Assembly (NCBI RefSeq): GCF_000820005.1 | Contig: NZ_CDBL01000057.1 | Location: 62,001 to 126,000 of the forward strand | DNA from: Aeromonas piscicola | Lineage (GTDB): Bacteria; Pseudomonadota; Gammaproteobacteria; Enterobacterales; Aeromonadaceae | Direction: 5' to 3' | DNA: 64,000 nucleotides | Shown here: positions 52,036 through 60,962 of the stretch, piece after piece | Layout: each line of letters starts with the position of its first letter | Position numbering within the stretch: position 1 is the stretch's first letter | The notes under the pieces: generated by a model | Told to the model about the DNA's origin: nothing | The model's database searches: none | The model's input: the letters and a program-made list of their open reading frames with translations, nothing else | Position numbers and translations under genes: made by a program

Positions 52036-52890
52036 GTGAAATGGTTCCTCAAACTGTGCTTGTGTCTGCCGTTGCTGGCACAAGCACAGACCCTCACGGT
52101 CAAGGTCCCCAGCCGACCGATCAACGATCTCGACAAGGAATACCAACTCAAGCTGCTGGAACTGGCGCTGACCCATTCCGAACAGCCATTTCGCATCCAG
52201 CAGGTGGAGCTCAACCTCAACCAATACAGCCTGCAGCAACAGCTGAGCAAGGGCCAAACCATCAATGTGTTCTGGATGGGCACCTCCAGCGCACTCGAGT
52301 CCTCCCTCATCGCCGTGCCAATCCCGCTATTTCGCGGTCTGGAAGGGCTGCGCCTCTCCTTCATCCACAGCGACGCCCAGGAGAAGTTCAATCAGGTCAA
52401 CTCGCTGGCCGATCTCAAGCGACTGAAGGCGGCCCAGGGGGTCGGCTGGGCCGACAACAAGATCCTGGAAAATGCCGGCATTCCCACCTATTCCGGGCGC
52501 TACAGCAACCTGTTTCGCCTGATCAACGACGGCGACAAACTCGACTTTTTCCCGCGCAATCTGGTGGAGATCTTCGCCGAACGCAGCGAACTGGTGGCAC
52601 AATATCCCAATCTGGTGATAGATCAGCACCTGCTGATCCGCTATCCCTTTGCCGAGTTCTTCTTCGTCAGCCCCGAGTCTCCCAAGCTGGCCAAGGCGAT
52701 CCAGACCGGACTGGAACGAGCCTATGCCGATGGCAGCTTCATGACCTTCTTCCGTGAGAACCCCAAGATCCGTGAGGCCCTCGCCAGCGCCAATCTGAAC
52801 CAGCGGGTCACCATTTCGCTGCCCAATCCGGACATGACCCCCTTGCTCAGGGGTATTCCGGCCCAATATTGGGATTATCCACCCCAATAA
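52036..52890 (+). CDS. Periplasmic solute-binding-protein-like protein
   Basis: This 284-residue secreted protein starts at GTG 52036 (VKWFLKLCLCLPLLAQAQTLT), nine bases after AGGAG, and has a signal peptide cleaved near residue 16. It resembles family-3 extracellular solute-binding domains: NVFWMGTSSALESSLIAVPIPLFRGLEGLRLSFI, LADLKRLKAAQGVGWADNKILENAG and LFRLINDGDKLDFFPRNLVEIFAE. No transporter genes are adjacent, so it may be a stand-alone sensor or scavenger. The 3' end runs into repeated sequence. Confidence 0.65.
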   Translation: MKWFLKLCLCLPLLAQAQTLTVKVPSRPINDLDKEYQLKLLELALTHSEQPFRIQQVELNLNQYSLQQQLSKGQTINVFWMGTSSALESSLIAVPIPLFRGLEGLRLSFIHSDAQEKFNQVNSLADLKRLKAAQGVGWADNKILENAGIPTYSGRYSNLFRLINDGDKLDFFPRNLVEIFAERSELVAQYPNLVIDQHLLIRYPFAEFFFVSPESPKLAKAIQTGLERAYADGSFMTFFRENPKIREALASANLNQRVTISLPNPDMTPLLRGIPAQYWDYPPQ

Positions 52891-52959
52891 TGGGCTCCGG
52901 GGCCGTGGGGATTATCCACCGCAGTATGGAGCCCCGGCCTCTGCATTGGGATTACCCGG
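52868..52959 (+). repeat. Three imperfect direct repeats at the 3' end of the binding-protein-like gene
   Basis: ATTGGGATTATCCACC (52868-52883, coding), GTGGGGATTATCCACC (52905-52920) and ATTGGGATTACCCGG (52945-52959) recur at 37 and 40 bp. GGGCTCC and GGAGCCC between them form an inverted repeat. It looks like a local duplication around the stop codon. Confidence 0.6.
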
Positions 52960-53081
52960 CGCAGTGACATAGCACAAGCCGCTAGGGCAGAAAAACGCAG
53001 AGGCAATGGCTGGGCTGGGCTGGGCTGGCCAGGGAGACGCCAGCCAGCAGAGGTTTCAACCCGCAGCACCAGGGAGGTGCC

Positions 53082-53528
53082 ATGAAACGACTCGATGAAT
53101 GGTTCAGCGACTACGGCCAGAGCCACCAGCACCCCGTCAATGTGGCAATCCACAAGCTGGCAGTGCCCGGCATCTATCTCTGTTCGCTGGCGCTGCTCTG
53201 GTGTCTGCCAACCGGCCCGCTGCCGCCCTCGCTCAACTGGGCGGCGCTGGCGGCCATCCCTGTGCTGGCCTTCTATCTGCGGCTGTCGTTCCCCCTGTTT
53301 GTGGGGATGGCAGTGCTGACCACGCTGGGGCTGGTGCTCTGTCAGCTATGGCAGGGCCCTTTGCTCTGGCCCGCTCTGGTGGGTTTCGGGCTGCTCTGGA
53401 TAGCCCAGTTCGTCGGTCACAGGATCGAGGGTAAACGCCCCTCCTTCCTCGCCGACCTGCAATTTCTGCTGATCGGCCCCGCCTGGGTGCTGGCCAGCCT
53501 CTATCGTCGTCTGGGCATTCCCTACTGA
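53082..53528 (+). CDS. DUF962/Mpo1-like membrane protein
   Basis: This 148-residue inner-membrane protein of the DUF962 (YGL010w/Mpo1-like) family has about four helices. The family start [32 protein letters not shown] includes the conserved histidines. A C-terminal [30 protein letters not shown] is also typical. Yeast Mpo1 is an iron-dependent dioxygenase acting on 2-hydroxy fatty acids, and the bacterial role is unknown. AGGGAGGTGCC precedes the ATG. Confidence 0.85.
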   Translation: MKRLDEWFSDYGQSHQHPVNVAIHKLAVPGIYLCSLALLWCLPTGPLPPSLNWAALAAIPVLAFYLRLSFPLFVGMAVLTTLGLVLCQLWQGPLLWPALVGFGLLWIAQFVGHRIEGKRPSFLADLQFLLIGPAWVLASLYRRLGIPY

Positions 53529-53549
53529 GGGAGGCCAACAGGAGAGACA

Positions 53550-54036
53550 ATGTCATACCGCCACACGCTCAGTAACAGGCTTAGTCCTGCCCCTGCTGCT
53601 GGGGGCCCTGCTCGCCGGCCCGGCCCTGGCCGACAAGGCCGATCCCATAGGTGAGGTGAGCACCGCCTTCAAGCTGGTGGGCCCCAACCACAAGATCCTG
53701 GTGGAGGCGTTCGATGATCCCCGCATCGCGGGCGTCGCCTGCTATCTAGCTCGCCCCAAAACCGGTGGCGTCAAGGGCGGACTGGGGCTGGCGGAAGACC
53801 CCTCTCACGCCTCTTTGTCGTGCCACCAGATTGGCCCCATCACGCTGCCTGCCAAGTTGAAGGCGGGGGAAGAGGTGTTCGACGTCAGCACCTCACTGGT
53901 GTTCAAGGAGCAGAAAGTGGTGCGTTTTTACGACGAAAAGCGCAATGCACTTGTCTATCTGACCTACAGCACCAAATTGGTGGATGGCTCGTATAAAAGC
54001 GCAGTGAGCGCGGTCCCCATCATGCCGTGGGGCTGA
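53550..54036 (+). pseudogene. creA: creA with a frameshift in the signal peptide
   Basis: CreA is a small conserved periplasmic protein of unknown function. The mature part ([85 protein letters not shown]) is intact. ATG 53550 with a strong AGGAGAG site is in a different frame and reaches a stop near 53653. Removing one T from the TT at 53581-53582 restores [10 protein letters not shown] + [17 protein letters not shown] + DKADP, a good signal peptide. No in-frame ATG, GTG or TTG precedes GTG 53656, which lies inside the mature part. This is a real frameshift, a sequencing error, or a recoding site. Confidence 0.85.
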
Positions 54037-54113
54037 GAGGCCGCCATTTAAGCCGTGATGAAGTGCCTTATTTGTTGTAATTTAACTACATCATTATTTG
54101 CGGAGAGCGCACC

Positions 54114-55103
54114 ATGAAAGTCGCCGTTTTCAGTACCAAGAGCTACGACAAGGACCACTTCAATCAGGCCAACAGCCAGTACGGTTACGAGCTGGAGTTC
54201 TTCGACGTGCGGCTGGAGGCCAAGACAACCCGGCTGGCCCACGGCTTCCCGGTGGTGTGCCTGTTCGTCAATGACGATGCCGACCGCGAGGTGCTGACCG
54301 AGCTGGCCGCCAACGGCACCAAGGTGATCGCTCTGCGCTGCGCCGGTTACAACAACGTGGATCTGGTCGCCGCCAGGGAGTTGGGGCTGAAGGTGGTGCG
54401 GGTGCCCGCCTACTCCCCCGAAGCCGTTGCCGAACACGCGGTGGGGCTGATGATGACCCTCAACCGCCGCATACATAAGGCCTATCAGCGCACCCGCGAT
54501 GCCAACTTCTCGCTGGAAGGCCTGGTCGGCTTCAACATGCACGGCCGCACCGCTGGCATTATCGGCACCGGCAAGATCGGCATCGCCACCCTGCGCATCC
54601 TCAAGGGCTTCGGCATGCGGTTGCTGGTGAGTGACCCCTATCCGAATCAGGCGGCCATCGAGCTTGGGGCCGAATACGTGGATCTCGACACTCTGTTCCG
54701 CCAGTCCGACGTCATCAGCCTGCACTGCCCGCTGTTCAAGGAGAACTACCACCTGCTGAACAAGGAAGCGTTCGCCAAGATGAAGGATGGTGTGATGATC
54801 ATCAACACCAGCCGGGGCGGCCTGCTCGACTCCAACGCAGCCATCGAGGCGCTCAAGACCTCCCGCATCGGTGCGCTGGGGCTGGACGTCTACGAGGAAG
54901 AGGAAGATCTCTTCTTCTCCGACAAGTCCAACGAGGTGATCACCGATGACGTCTTCCGTCGTCTGTCGGCCTGCCACAACGTGCTGTTTACCGGCCATCA
55001 GGCCTTCCTGACCCGCGAGGCGCTGCACGCCATCGCCGATACCACCCTCGGCAACCTCAAGGCCATAGAGAGCCGTGGCCATAGCGACAACGAGGTGGAG
55101 TAA
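54114..55103 (+). CDS. ldhA: Fermentative D-lactate dehydrogenase LdhA
   Basis: This NADH-dependent enzyme reduces pyruvate to D-lactate during fermentation. The 329-residue product equals E. coli LdhA in length. It has MKVAVFSTKSYDKDHF, the Rossmann motif GIIGTGKIG, the catalytic arginine segment VIALRCAGYNNVDL, VMIINTSRGGLLDS and the catalytic histidine in FTGHQAFLT. GCGGAGAGCGCACC precedes the ATG. Confidence 0.96.
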   Translation: MKVAVFSTKSYDKDHFNQANSQYGYELEFFDVRLEAKTTRLAHGFPVVCLFVNDDADREVLTELAANGTKVIALRCAGYNNVDLVAARELGLKVVRVPAYSPEAVAEHAVGLMMTLNRRIHKAYQRTRDANFSLEGLVGFNMHGRTAGIIGTGKIGIATLRILKGFGMRLLVSDPYPNQAAIELGAEYVDLDTLFRQSDVISLHCPLFKENYHLLNKEAFAKMKDGVMIINTSRGGLLDSNAAIEALKTSRIGALGLDVYEEEEDLFFSDKSNEVITDDVFRRLSACHNVLFTGHQAFLTREALHAIADTTLGNLKAIESRGHSDNEVE

Positions 55104-55129
55104 TCCTCTCGCACCCGTAGCCATGAACA

Positions 55130-55155
55130 ACAGGGGGAGCCATTCCCTCTGTTTT
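55130..55155 (+). terminator. Terminator after ldhA
   Basis: The 9-bp stem ACAGGGGGA / TCCCTCTGT (one G-T pair) with a 5-nt loop is followed by TTTT. Confidence 0.65.
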
Positions 55156-55280
55156 CCACACAGACATGCTCCCCCTTATGTATTTTCCCCTGCGACCTCA
55201 ATATCCGGGGTGCCGGGTTGTGAGACCCGACGTCATCGGGTAGGCTACCTGCCTTTTTTTATTCAGGAGTCTGGCTGCCC

Positions 55281-56642
55281 ATGTTTATCGGATTTGATTA
55301 CGGTACTTCCAACTGTGCCGTCGCCGTGATGGAACAAGGCAGCCCCAGGCTGCTGACTCTGGGCGGTTCCCGCTATCTCCCCTCCACGCTGCACGCGCCT
55401 CACAGAGAGGCCATCGCCGGTCTCCTGGCCGAAGGGCTGGCCCCTGCCCAGCAGGCGGAATACCTCAAACTGCGCGGCCCCGTAGTCACCCGGGCCCAGG
55501 CCGTGCGCCGCCAGATGCGGGAAGAGGGGCTGATCGACGAACTCAGCTTCGGCGCTGCGGCGCTGGAGCGCTATCTGGAGGAGCCGGACGATGGCTACTA
55601 CATCAAGTCGCCGAAATCCTTCCTCGGCGCCTACGGCCTCAAGGCCCCCCAGATCGCGCTGTTCGAAGACATAGTCTGCGCCATGATGCTGCACGTACGC
55701 CGCGAGGCGGAGCAGCAGCTTGGCGCCCCGATCCGCCAGGCGGTAATCGGTCGCCCGGTCAACTTCCAGGGGCTGGCCGGGGAGGAAAGCAACAGCCAGG
55801 CCATCGCCATCCTGACCGAGGCGGCCCGTCTGGCCGGGTTCGAGCAGGTGGAGTTCCTCTATGAACCCGTGGCAGCCGGTTTCGAATTCGAGGCGCGCCT
55901 CGACGAGGACGCCGTCGTGCTGGTGGTGGATATCGGCGGCGGCACCACGGACTGTTCCATGCTGCGCATGGGTCCGAGCCATCGCAACCAGCTGGATCGC
56001 AGCGGCGATCTGCTCGGCCACAGCGGCCAGCGCATCGGCGGCAACGACTTCGACATCCGCCTGACGGTGGAAGGCATGATGCCTCTGCTCGGCATGCACG
56101 AGATTCTCAAGACCGGCAAACCGCTGCCCCACCCGCTGTTCTGGGATGCGGCCGCCATCAACGACGTCAGTGCCCAGGGCCGCTTCTACAGCCTGGATAC
56201 CGCTCGTCAGCTGCAGGATCTGCAGCTCGACAGCCAGCCAGGCAGCAAGCTGGGTCGCCTCGCCAATCTGCGGGCCCACAAGCTGAGCCACCAGCTGGTG
56301 TGGCGCGCCGAGCAGGGCAAGATCGCCCTCTCGGAGCAGGAATCGAATCACCAGTCTCTGAGCGAGCTGGAGAAGGGACTGGAGGCTGAGCTCAATCGCG
56401 AGCAGCTGGCCAACGCCTCGGCCCTGCTGCTGGAGAAGATTGGCGAGCTGATGGACCAAGCCATTGCCGCCGCGGGTGTGCAGCCTGACCGCATCTTCGT
56501 CACCGGCGGCAGCGCCCGTTCGCCGCTCATTGCCGCCTTCATTCGCCAGAAGTTGCCTACGATTCCTCTTGAGGGAGGCGATGACTTTGGCTCGGTAGCG
56601 GCAGGGCTAGCTCGTTATGCGGAACGCCTGTTCAACCGCTGA
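55281..56642 (+). CDS. yegD: Hsp70-family protein YegD
   Basis: This is a short Hsp70/actin-fold ATPase homologue that lacks the usual DnaK substrate-binding domain. The 453-residue product has phosphate 1 FIGFDYGTSNCAVAV, the connect region AVIGRPVNFQG, phosphate 2 VLVVDIGGGTTDCSMLRMG and adenosine motif IFVTGGSARSPLI. The role is unknown, and partner co-chaperones are not evident nearby. The last 90 bp are the first unit of a four-unit tandem repeat that continues beyond the stop codon. Confidence 0.92.
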   Translation: MFIGFDYGTSNCAVAVMEQGSPRLLTLGGSRYLPSTLHAPHREAIAGLLAEGLAPAQQAEYLKLRGPVVTRAQAVRRQMREEGLIDELSFGAAALERYLEEPDDGYYIKSPKSFLGAYGLKAPQIALFEDIVCAMMLHVRREAEQQLGAPIRQAVIGRPVNFQGLAGEESNSQAIAILTEAARLAGFEQVEFLYEPVAAGFEFEARLDEDAVVLVVDIGGGTTDCSMLRMGPSHRNQLDRSGDLLGHSGQRIGGNDFDIRLTVEGMMPLLGMHEILKTGKPLPHPLFWDAAAINDVSAQGRFYSLDTARQLQDLQLDSQPGSKLGRLANLRAHKLSHQLVWRAEQGKIALSEQESNHQSLSELEKGLEAELNREQLANASALLLEKIGELMDQAIAAAGVQPDRIFVTGGSARSPLIAAFIRQKLPTIPLEGGDDFGSVAAGLARYAERLFNR

Positions 56643-56962
56643 CCATAATGCCGAACGCTGCCCGCCATTCCTCTTGAGAGGGTGGCGATGGCTTCGGTCT
56701 GATGGCTGCAGGGCTGGCCCGTTACGCCGAGCACCTGTTCAACCGCTGACCATAATGCCGAACGTTGCCCACGATTCCTCTTGAGGCTGGTGGTGACTTC
56801 GGCTCGGTGACTACAGGGCTGGCCCGTTACGCCGAGCACCTGTTCAACCGCTGACCATAATGCCGAACGTTGCCCGCCATTCCTCTTGAGAGGGTGGCGA
56901 TGACTTCGGTCTGATGGCTGCAGGGCTGGCCCGTTACGCCGAACGCCTGTTCAACCACTGAT
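56553..56962 (+). repeat. Four tandem copies of the yegD 3' end (three degenerate copies after the stop)
   Basis: The units begin at 56553 (in the gene), 56659, 56766 and 56870, so they are 104-107 bp long. Each carries a version of TTGCCNACGATTCCTCTTGA, then ...GCAGGGCTGGCCCGTTACGCCGA and CTGTTCAACCGCTGA followed by CCATAATGCCGAACG. Unit 3 still encodes an intact YegD-like tail (LPTIPLEAGGDFGSVTTG...YAEHLFNR, stop). Units 2 and 4 have lost the frame. Confidence 0.92.
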
Positions 56963-57149
56963 GCAGAGCGATATGGGTTCCTGTCGTCTTGTTGGCATCG
57001 AACATCTCCCGCCAGCCCGCAAGTGTTGCCATTTAACGACACCGGGCTGACCAGCAGGGCGACAGAAGCGGTCGGGGGCGGCCCCCCTCGCCCTGCCCCA
57101 AGGGCTGCGCAAGAGGTATGCTTGTCGCTCCCACTATTGGAGCCCTTCC
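56643..57149. other. Region between yegD and the META-domain lipoprotein
   Basis: This 507-bp stretch without a recognised gene consists mainly of the degenerate yegD tail copies to 56962. About 190 bp of unique sequence follow, in which I see no promoter or gene. Confidence 0.6.
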
Positions 57150-57569
57150 ATGCCCAGATTCTTGCTACTGTTGCTCGCCCTGATCCTGCTCAGCGCCTGC
57201 AGCAGTACTCCCTCGTTCGTCCAGCAAGAGTTGCAGCACCATCACTGGGTGCTAGACAAGCTGGATGGCCAGGCCATCAAAGCCTCTCGCGACAACCCGC
57301 CCGATTTCGAGATTGGTGAACACTTCACCGTCAACGGTATCGCCGGCTGCAATCGCTACTTTGGCCAGGGACACCTCGAGGGTGACAGATTCTGGGTCAC
57401 CAGCCTGGGCAGCACAGAGATGGCCTGTCAGGCGCAACTCGCCACCATAGAGCAGGCCGTCATCACCACGCTGACCGACGGCGCCACTCTGAGCGGCACC
57501 ACCCAGACCCTGATCCTGGAAGGGAAAAGGCACCGTTTGGAGTACACCTTGCGCGACTGGGTGCACTAG
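57150..57569 (+). CDS. META-domain lipoprotein (HslJ-like)
   Basis: This 139-residue lipoprotein has a signal peptide MPRFLLLLLALILLSAC with the lipobox LSAC (Cys17). The META/HslJ domain follows, with HHHWVLDKLDGQAI, FTVNGIAGCNRYFGQGHLEG and TEMACQAQLATIEQAV. META proteins are linked to heat-shock and novobiocin resistance in E. coli (HslJ). Biochemical function is not known. TTGGAGCCCTTCC precedes the start. Confidence 0.85.
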   Translation: MPRFLLLLLALILLSACSSTPSFVQQELQHHHWVLDKLDGQAIKASRDNPPDFEIGEHFTVNGIAGCNRYFGQGHLEGDRFWVTSLGSTEMACQAQLATIEQAVITTLTDGATLSGTTQTLILEGKRHRLEYTLRDWVH

Positions 57570-57657
57570 CGCTCACAAACAGGCATCACAAACAGGAACA
57601 TGTGCCCCGCCTGTGGCACAATATGAGGCAGTGCTCGCAATGGAGGCTGTCTCAGCC

Positions 57658-58488
57658 ATGTCGATGGATCGTCTGTTTGACAAGATCAAACAACTCCCCA
57701 CTATCCCGCAGCTGCTGCATGAGTTGATGCAGAGCTTCAACGATGAAAACGCCCCTATCGACCAGATCGCGGCCAAGATCGCCATGGATCAGGTGATCAG
57801 CGTCAAGGTGCTGCGGATGGCCAACTCGGCCGCCCTGCGCCGCGGCAATGAGGTCACCTCCATCGAACAGGCGGTGATCCGCCTCGGTTTCAACCGGCTG
57901 CGCTCCGTGGTGGTCGCCTCCGGCATCATAGGCAGCTTCAAGGCCCCCCCCAGCTTCGACAAGAACAAGTTCTGGACCGAGACCTTCCAGGTCGCCACCA
58001 TCGCCAAGACGCTGGCCCAGGAGGCCAAGGTGCTCGACCCCGAGACCGCCTTCACCTGCGCTCTGATCCACAACATTGGTGAGCTGCTCATCCAGAGCAC
58101 CCTGCCGGAAGAGGCCGAGCTCATCAACATGGCGATCCAGAAGGGCAGCAGCCGGGTCGAGGCTCAGCGTGAGATGCTGGGCTACGACTATGCCCAGCTC
58201 GGTGCCGAGCTGGCGCGGCGCTGGAACCTGTCGGAAGCTTTCGTCGATGCCATCTCCCAGCAGCTGGATCCCCTCTCCCACGATCCGGTCAGCAAGGAGG
58301 CGGTGCTGATCCGGCTCGCCGTCTTCATCTCCTTCGCCTGGAATGCGGGCGTGCCCGCCCAGGCCATCATAGCCCGCTTCCCCAAGCCGCTCGCCGATCA
58401 GCTGGGGCTGGATCCCAAGTCACTGGCAGGCCAGCTCGAAACGCTTCACGAACAGGGTAATGCCCTCGCCGACCTTCTGACTCAATAA
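57658..58488 (+). CDS. HDOD-domain signalling protein
   Basis: This 276-residue cytoplasmic protein consists of an HDOD domain, a degenerate HD-phosphohydrolase fold. It shows LPTIPQLLHELMQSFND, ISVKVLRMANSAALRRGNEVTSIEQAVIRLGFNRLRSVVVASG and FTCALIHNIGELL. HDOD proteins act in regulation without known catalysis. The start is uncertain among ATG 57640, 57658 and 57664. GGAGG at 57642-57646 favours 57658. It lies 5 bp before malZ. Confidence 0.87.
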   Translation: MSMDRLFDKIKQLPTIPQLLHELMQSFNDENAPIDQIAAKIAMDQVISVKVLRMANSAALRRGNEVTSIEQAVIRLGFNRLRSVVVASGIIGSFKAPPSFDKNKFWTETFQVATIAKTLAQEAKVLDPETAFTCALIHNIGELLIQSTLPEEAELINMAIQKGSSRVEAQREMLGYDYAQLGAELARRWNLSEAFVDAISQQLDPLSHDPVSKEAVLIRLAVFISFAWNAGVPAQAIIARFPKPLADQLGLDPKSLAGQLETLHEQGNALADLLTQ

Positions 58489-58493
58489 GCATC

Positions 58494-60323
58494 ATGACTC
58501 ATCCATTTCTGTTTCATCCCCAGGTGGCGCCCTGGTTCAAAGAGAGCGCCGACACCCTGCACCTCACCCTGTTCAGCGCGCTGGATGCCCCGATCCGCGA
58601 GGTGTGGCTGCGCCACGAGCCGGACAACGAGGAGTATCTGGTGCCCATGACGCCTGTCTCCACTAGGGACAGGTTGCAGGTGTGGCAGGCGACTCTGCCG
58701 CTGGCCAAAGGACAGGATATCCACCTCTACTGCTTCAAGTGCCTGACCGATGAGGAGCAGTGGTGGCTGCACGGCGCCGGCGTCAGCTCCGCCATGCCAC
58801 CTCGGGAGCAGCACTTTCGCTTCAACAGCCTGCACCAGCCGCCGGCCTGGGTGCAGGATCAGGTGTTCTACCAGATCTTTCCCGACCGCTTCTGCAACGG
58901 TGATCCGTCGCTCAGCGTCACACATCACGAATATGAGTACAGAGGCAAGGCGGTCATCAGCAAGGCGTGGGGCGAGCCAGTCAGCCGTCACGAAGAGGGG
59001 CACGGCGCCTGTGAATTTTACGGCGGGGATCTGGCGGGCATCGATGCCAAGCTGCATTACCTGCAATCCCTCGGGGTCACGGCCCTCTACCTCAACCCCA
59101 TCTTCGATTCGCCGAGCAACCACAAGTACGATACCCAGGACTACTTCAAGGTGGATGCGCACCTCGGCAGCAACGCGCAGTTCGCCGAGCTGACCCGCAA
59201 CCTGCACCAGCGCGGCATGAAGATCATTCTGGATGCAGTGGTCAACCATACCTCGACCCAGCACCCCTGGTTTTGCCCGCCACAGGGCGCCCAGAGCAAC
59301 CCGGACTCGCCGTGGCGCAGCTTCTACACCTTTGACAACGAAGGGGACTACGTCAGCTGGAAGGGCATTCGCAGCCTGCCCAAGCTCGACTTTGCCAGCG
59401 AACAGGTGCAGGACGCCGTCTACCGGGCCGATGACGCCATACTGCGCTACTGGATGCGGGCGCCCTACCAGATCGACGGCTGGCGCTTTGACGTCATCCA
59501 TATGCTGGGAGAGCGGGGCACCGCCGAGGGCAATCGCGGCCATGTGCGTGCCATTCGCGGCGCGGTGAAGCAGGAGAACCCGGATGCCTATGTGCTCGGC
59601 GAGCACTTCTTCGAGGCAAGCCAGTGGCTGCAGGGAGATCAGGAGGATGGCGCCATGAACTACTATGGTTTCGCCCACCCGATCCGCGCCTTCCTGGCCG
59701 GGCAGGACATCGCCTATCACCCCATCAGGATCAGCGCCGACGAGCTGGACAGCTGGCTCAAGCTGGCGCGGGCCCATATCCCGTTCAAGAACCAGCTGGC
59801 CCAGTTCAACCTGCTAGACAGCCACGACACCGCCCGCTTCCTGCATCTGCTGGGCGAAGACAAACAGCGCATGACCCTGGCTGCCACCCTGCTGCTCACT
59901 TACATAGGCGTGCCGTCCATCTACTACGGTGACGAGGTGGGGCTCTCGGGTGGCAACGACCCGGATTGCCGTCGCTGCTTCCCCTGGGAGACCACTGCCT
60001 GGGATCACGTGCTGCACGATCACTACCGCCGACTGATCCAAATCCGCAAGCAGCGGCCTGCTCTGCGCCGTGGCGATATCCAGACCCTCTACGCCGGCCC
60101 GCACAGCTATGTGTTCGCCCGCACCCTGCAAAGCGATCAGGTGGTGGTGGCCTGCAACCGCCATCCGACCGAACCGCGCACCATCAACCTGCCCCTGTGG
60201 CAGACCGCCAGCCCCGCCAGCCGCTTCACCGATGCCTTCAACGGCGACAAGTACGAAGTGGTGCAGGGACAGGTACAACTGACCATACCCGCCAACTCGG
60301 CCAGAGTGCTGCTCTCCAGCTGA
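58494..60323 (+). CDS. malZ: Maltodextrin glucosidase MalZ (GH13)
   Basis: This cytoplasmic enzyme releases glucose from the reducing end of maltodextrins. The 609-residue product has the N-terminal sandwich domain and GH13 regions: I ILDAVVNHTS, II GWRFDVIHML (nucleophile Asp), III YVLGEHFFE (acid/base Glu) and IV LLDSHDTARFL. QDQVFYQIFPDRFCNGDP is typical of MalZ and related neopullulanases. It starts 5 bp after the HDOD gene and is probably co-transcribed with it. No maltose operator was searched for successfully. Confidence 0.92.
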   Translation: MTHPFLFHPQVAPWFKESADTLHLTLFSALDAPIREVWLRHEPDNEEYLVPMTPVSTRDRLQVWQATLPLAKGQDIHLYCFKCLTDEEQWWLHGAGVSSAMPPREQHFRFNSLHQPPAWVQDQVFYQIFPDRFCNGDPSLSVTHHEYEYRGKAVISKAWGEPVSRHEEGHGACEFYGGDLAGIDAKLHYLQSLGVTALYLNPIFDSPSNHKYDTQDYFKVDAHLGSNAQFAELTRNLHQRGMKIILDAVVNHTSTQHPWFCPPQGAQSNPDSPWRSFYTFDNEGDYVSWKGIRSLPKLDFASEQVQDAVYRADDAILRYWMRAPYQIDGWRFDVIHMLGERGTAEGNRGHVRAIRGAVKQENPDAYVLGEHFFEASQWLQGDQEDGAMNYYGFAHPIRAFLAGQDIAYHPIRISADELDSWLKLARAHIPFKNQLAQFNLLDSHDTARFLHLLGEDKQRMTLAATLLLTYIGVPSIYYGDEVGLSGGNDPDCRRCFPWETTAWDHVLHDHYRRLIQIRKQRPALRRGDIQTLYAGPHSYVFARTLQSDQVVVACNRHPTEPRTINLPLWQTASPASRFTDAFNGDKYEVVQGQVQLTIPANSARVLLSS

Positions 60324-60346
60324 GCGGGCAGCTGCGCGCTGAAAAT

Positions 60347-60377
60347 AAAAAACCGGAGCGCAAGGCTCCGGTTTTTT
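60347..60377. terminator. Bidirectional terminator between malZ and the adenosyltransferase-like gene
   Basis: The stem ACCGGAGC / GCTCCGGT with a 5-nt loop is flanked by A and T runs and serves two converging genes. Confidence 0.88.
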
Positions 60378-60422
60378 ATTCCGTTCAATCCGTGATGGCG
60401 TCAGAGCCGTTGCCTGCCGCAA

Positions 60423-60962
60423 TCAGTAATTGATGCTGACGTAGGGCACTTCTTCTACCTGCCACAACTGCTTGAGGTAGACGGTCAGCACAAAGAAGAA
60501 GTTGGCCAGCAGGTTGGCGAAGCGATAGAGGATGGGATCGAAGCGGACACCGCTCTCCTCGAGGCGCACCAACAGCCGCACCACCTTCTTGCTGCCGCAG
60601 CGACACAGATGCAGGGTGGGAATGGGCTGGGGCCCCTGGGGCAGCACGAAACCCGTGACCCGGCCACGGCTCGCCTCGTTGTAGTGGTCATACCGCGTTT
60701 TCAGCCACGCCAGATCCTCTTCAAAAATACCGAGCTTGCCACGTACCGAGCCATTGAGGTTGTAGATAAGCCGCTGCAGGGCCCCCAGGTCGGCCACCAT
60801 CTCGCGGGTCTCCTCTTCCGGAGGCAGCTGGGCGAGCACGGCCCCTACCTGACAGCAAAGCTCGTCGGTTGCTATCTCGTAATCACACTGGAACTGGGTT
60901 TCGAAGATAAAGGGGTAGCAGAGCTCGCGCTTGTCTCTTGGCTTCTTGGGATTCGGGTTCAT
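60423..60962 (-). CDS. Cobalamin adenosyltransferase-like protein (PduO/MMAB fold)
   Basis: The 179-residue product resembles the ATP:cob(I)alamin adenosyltransferase fold of PduO type. DYEIATDELCCQVGAVLAQL corresponds to the family's VDELNSxxG helix. GFVLPQGPQPIPTLHLCRCGSKKVVR corresponds to FxLPGGxxxAAxLHLARxxxRRAER, and FANLLANFFFVLTVY to LNRLSDLLFVLAR. It lacks the N-terminal TRxGDDGxT nucleotide loop, and the terminal ER of the arginine/glutamate motif is replaced. It may therefore be catalytically altered. The start ATG 60960-60962 has no strong ribosome-binding site. Confidence 0.6.
   Translation of the reverse strand: MNPNPKKPRDKRELCYPFIFETQFQCDYEIATDELCCQVGAVLAQLPPEEETREMVADLGALQRLIYNLNGSVRGKLGIFEEDLAWLKTRYDHYNEASRGRVTGFVLPQGPQPIPTLHLCRCGSKKVVRLLVRLEESGVRFDPILYRFANLLANFFFVLTVYLKQLWQVEEVPYVSINY

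Noticed and set aside
56615..57042. Two minus-strand open frames with repeated GVTGQPCSH peptides
   Set aside because: They arise because the degenerate yegD tail repeats are open in reverse. There is no start signal or family support.
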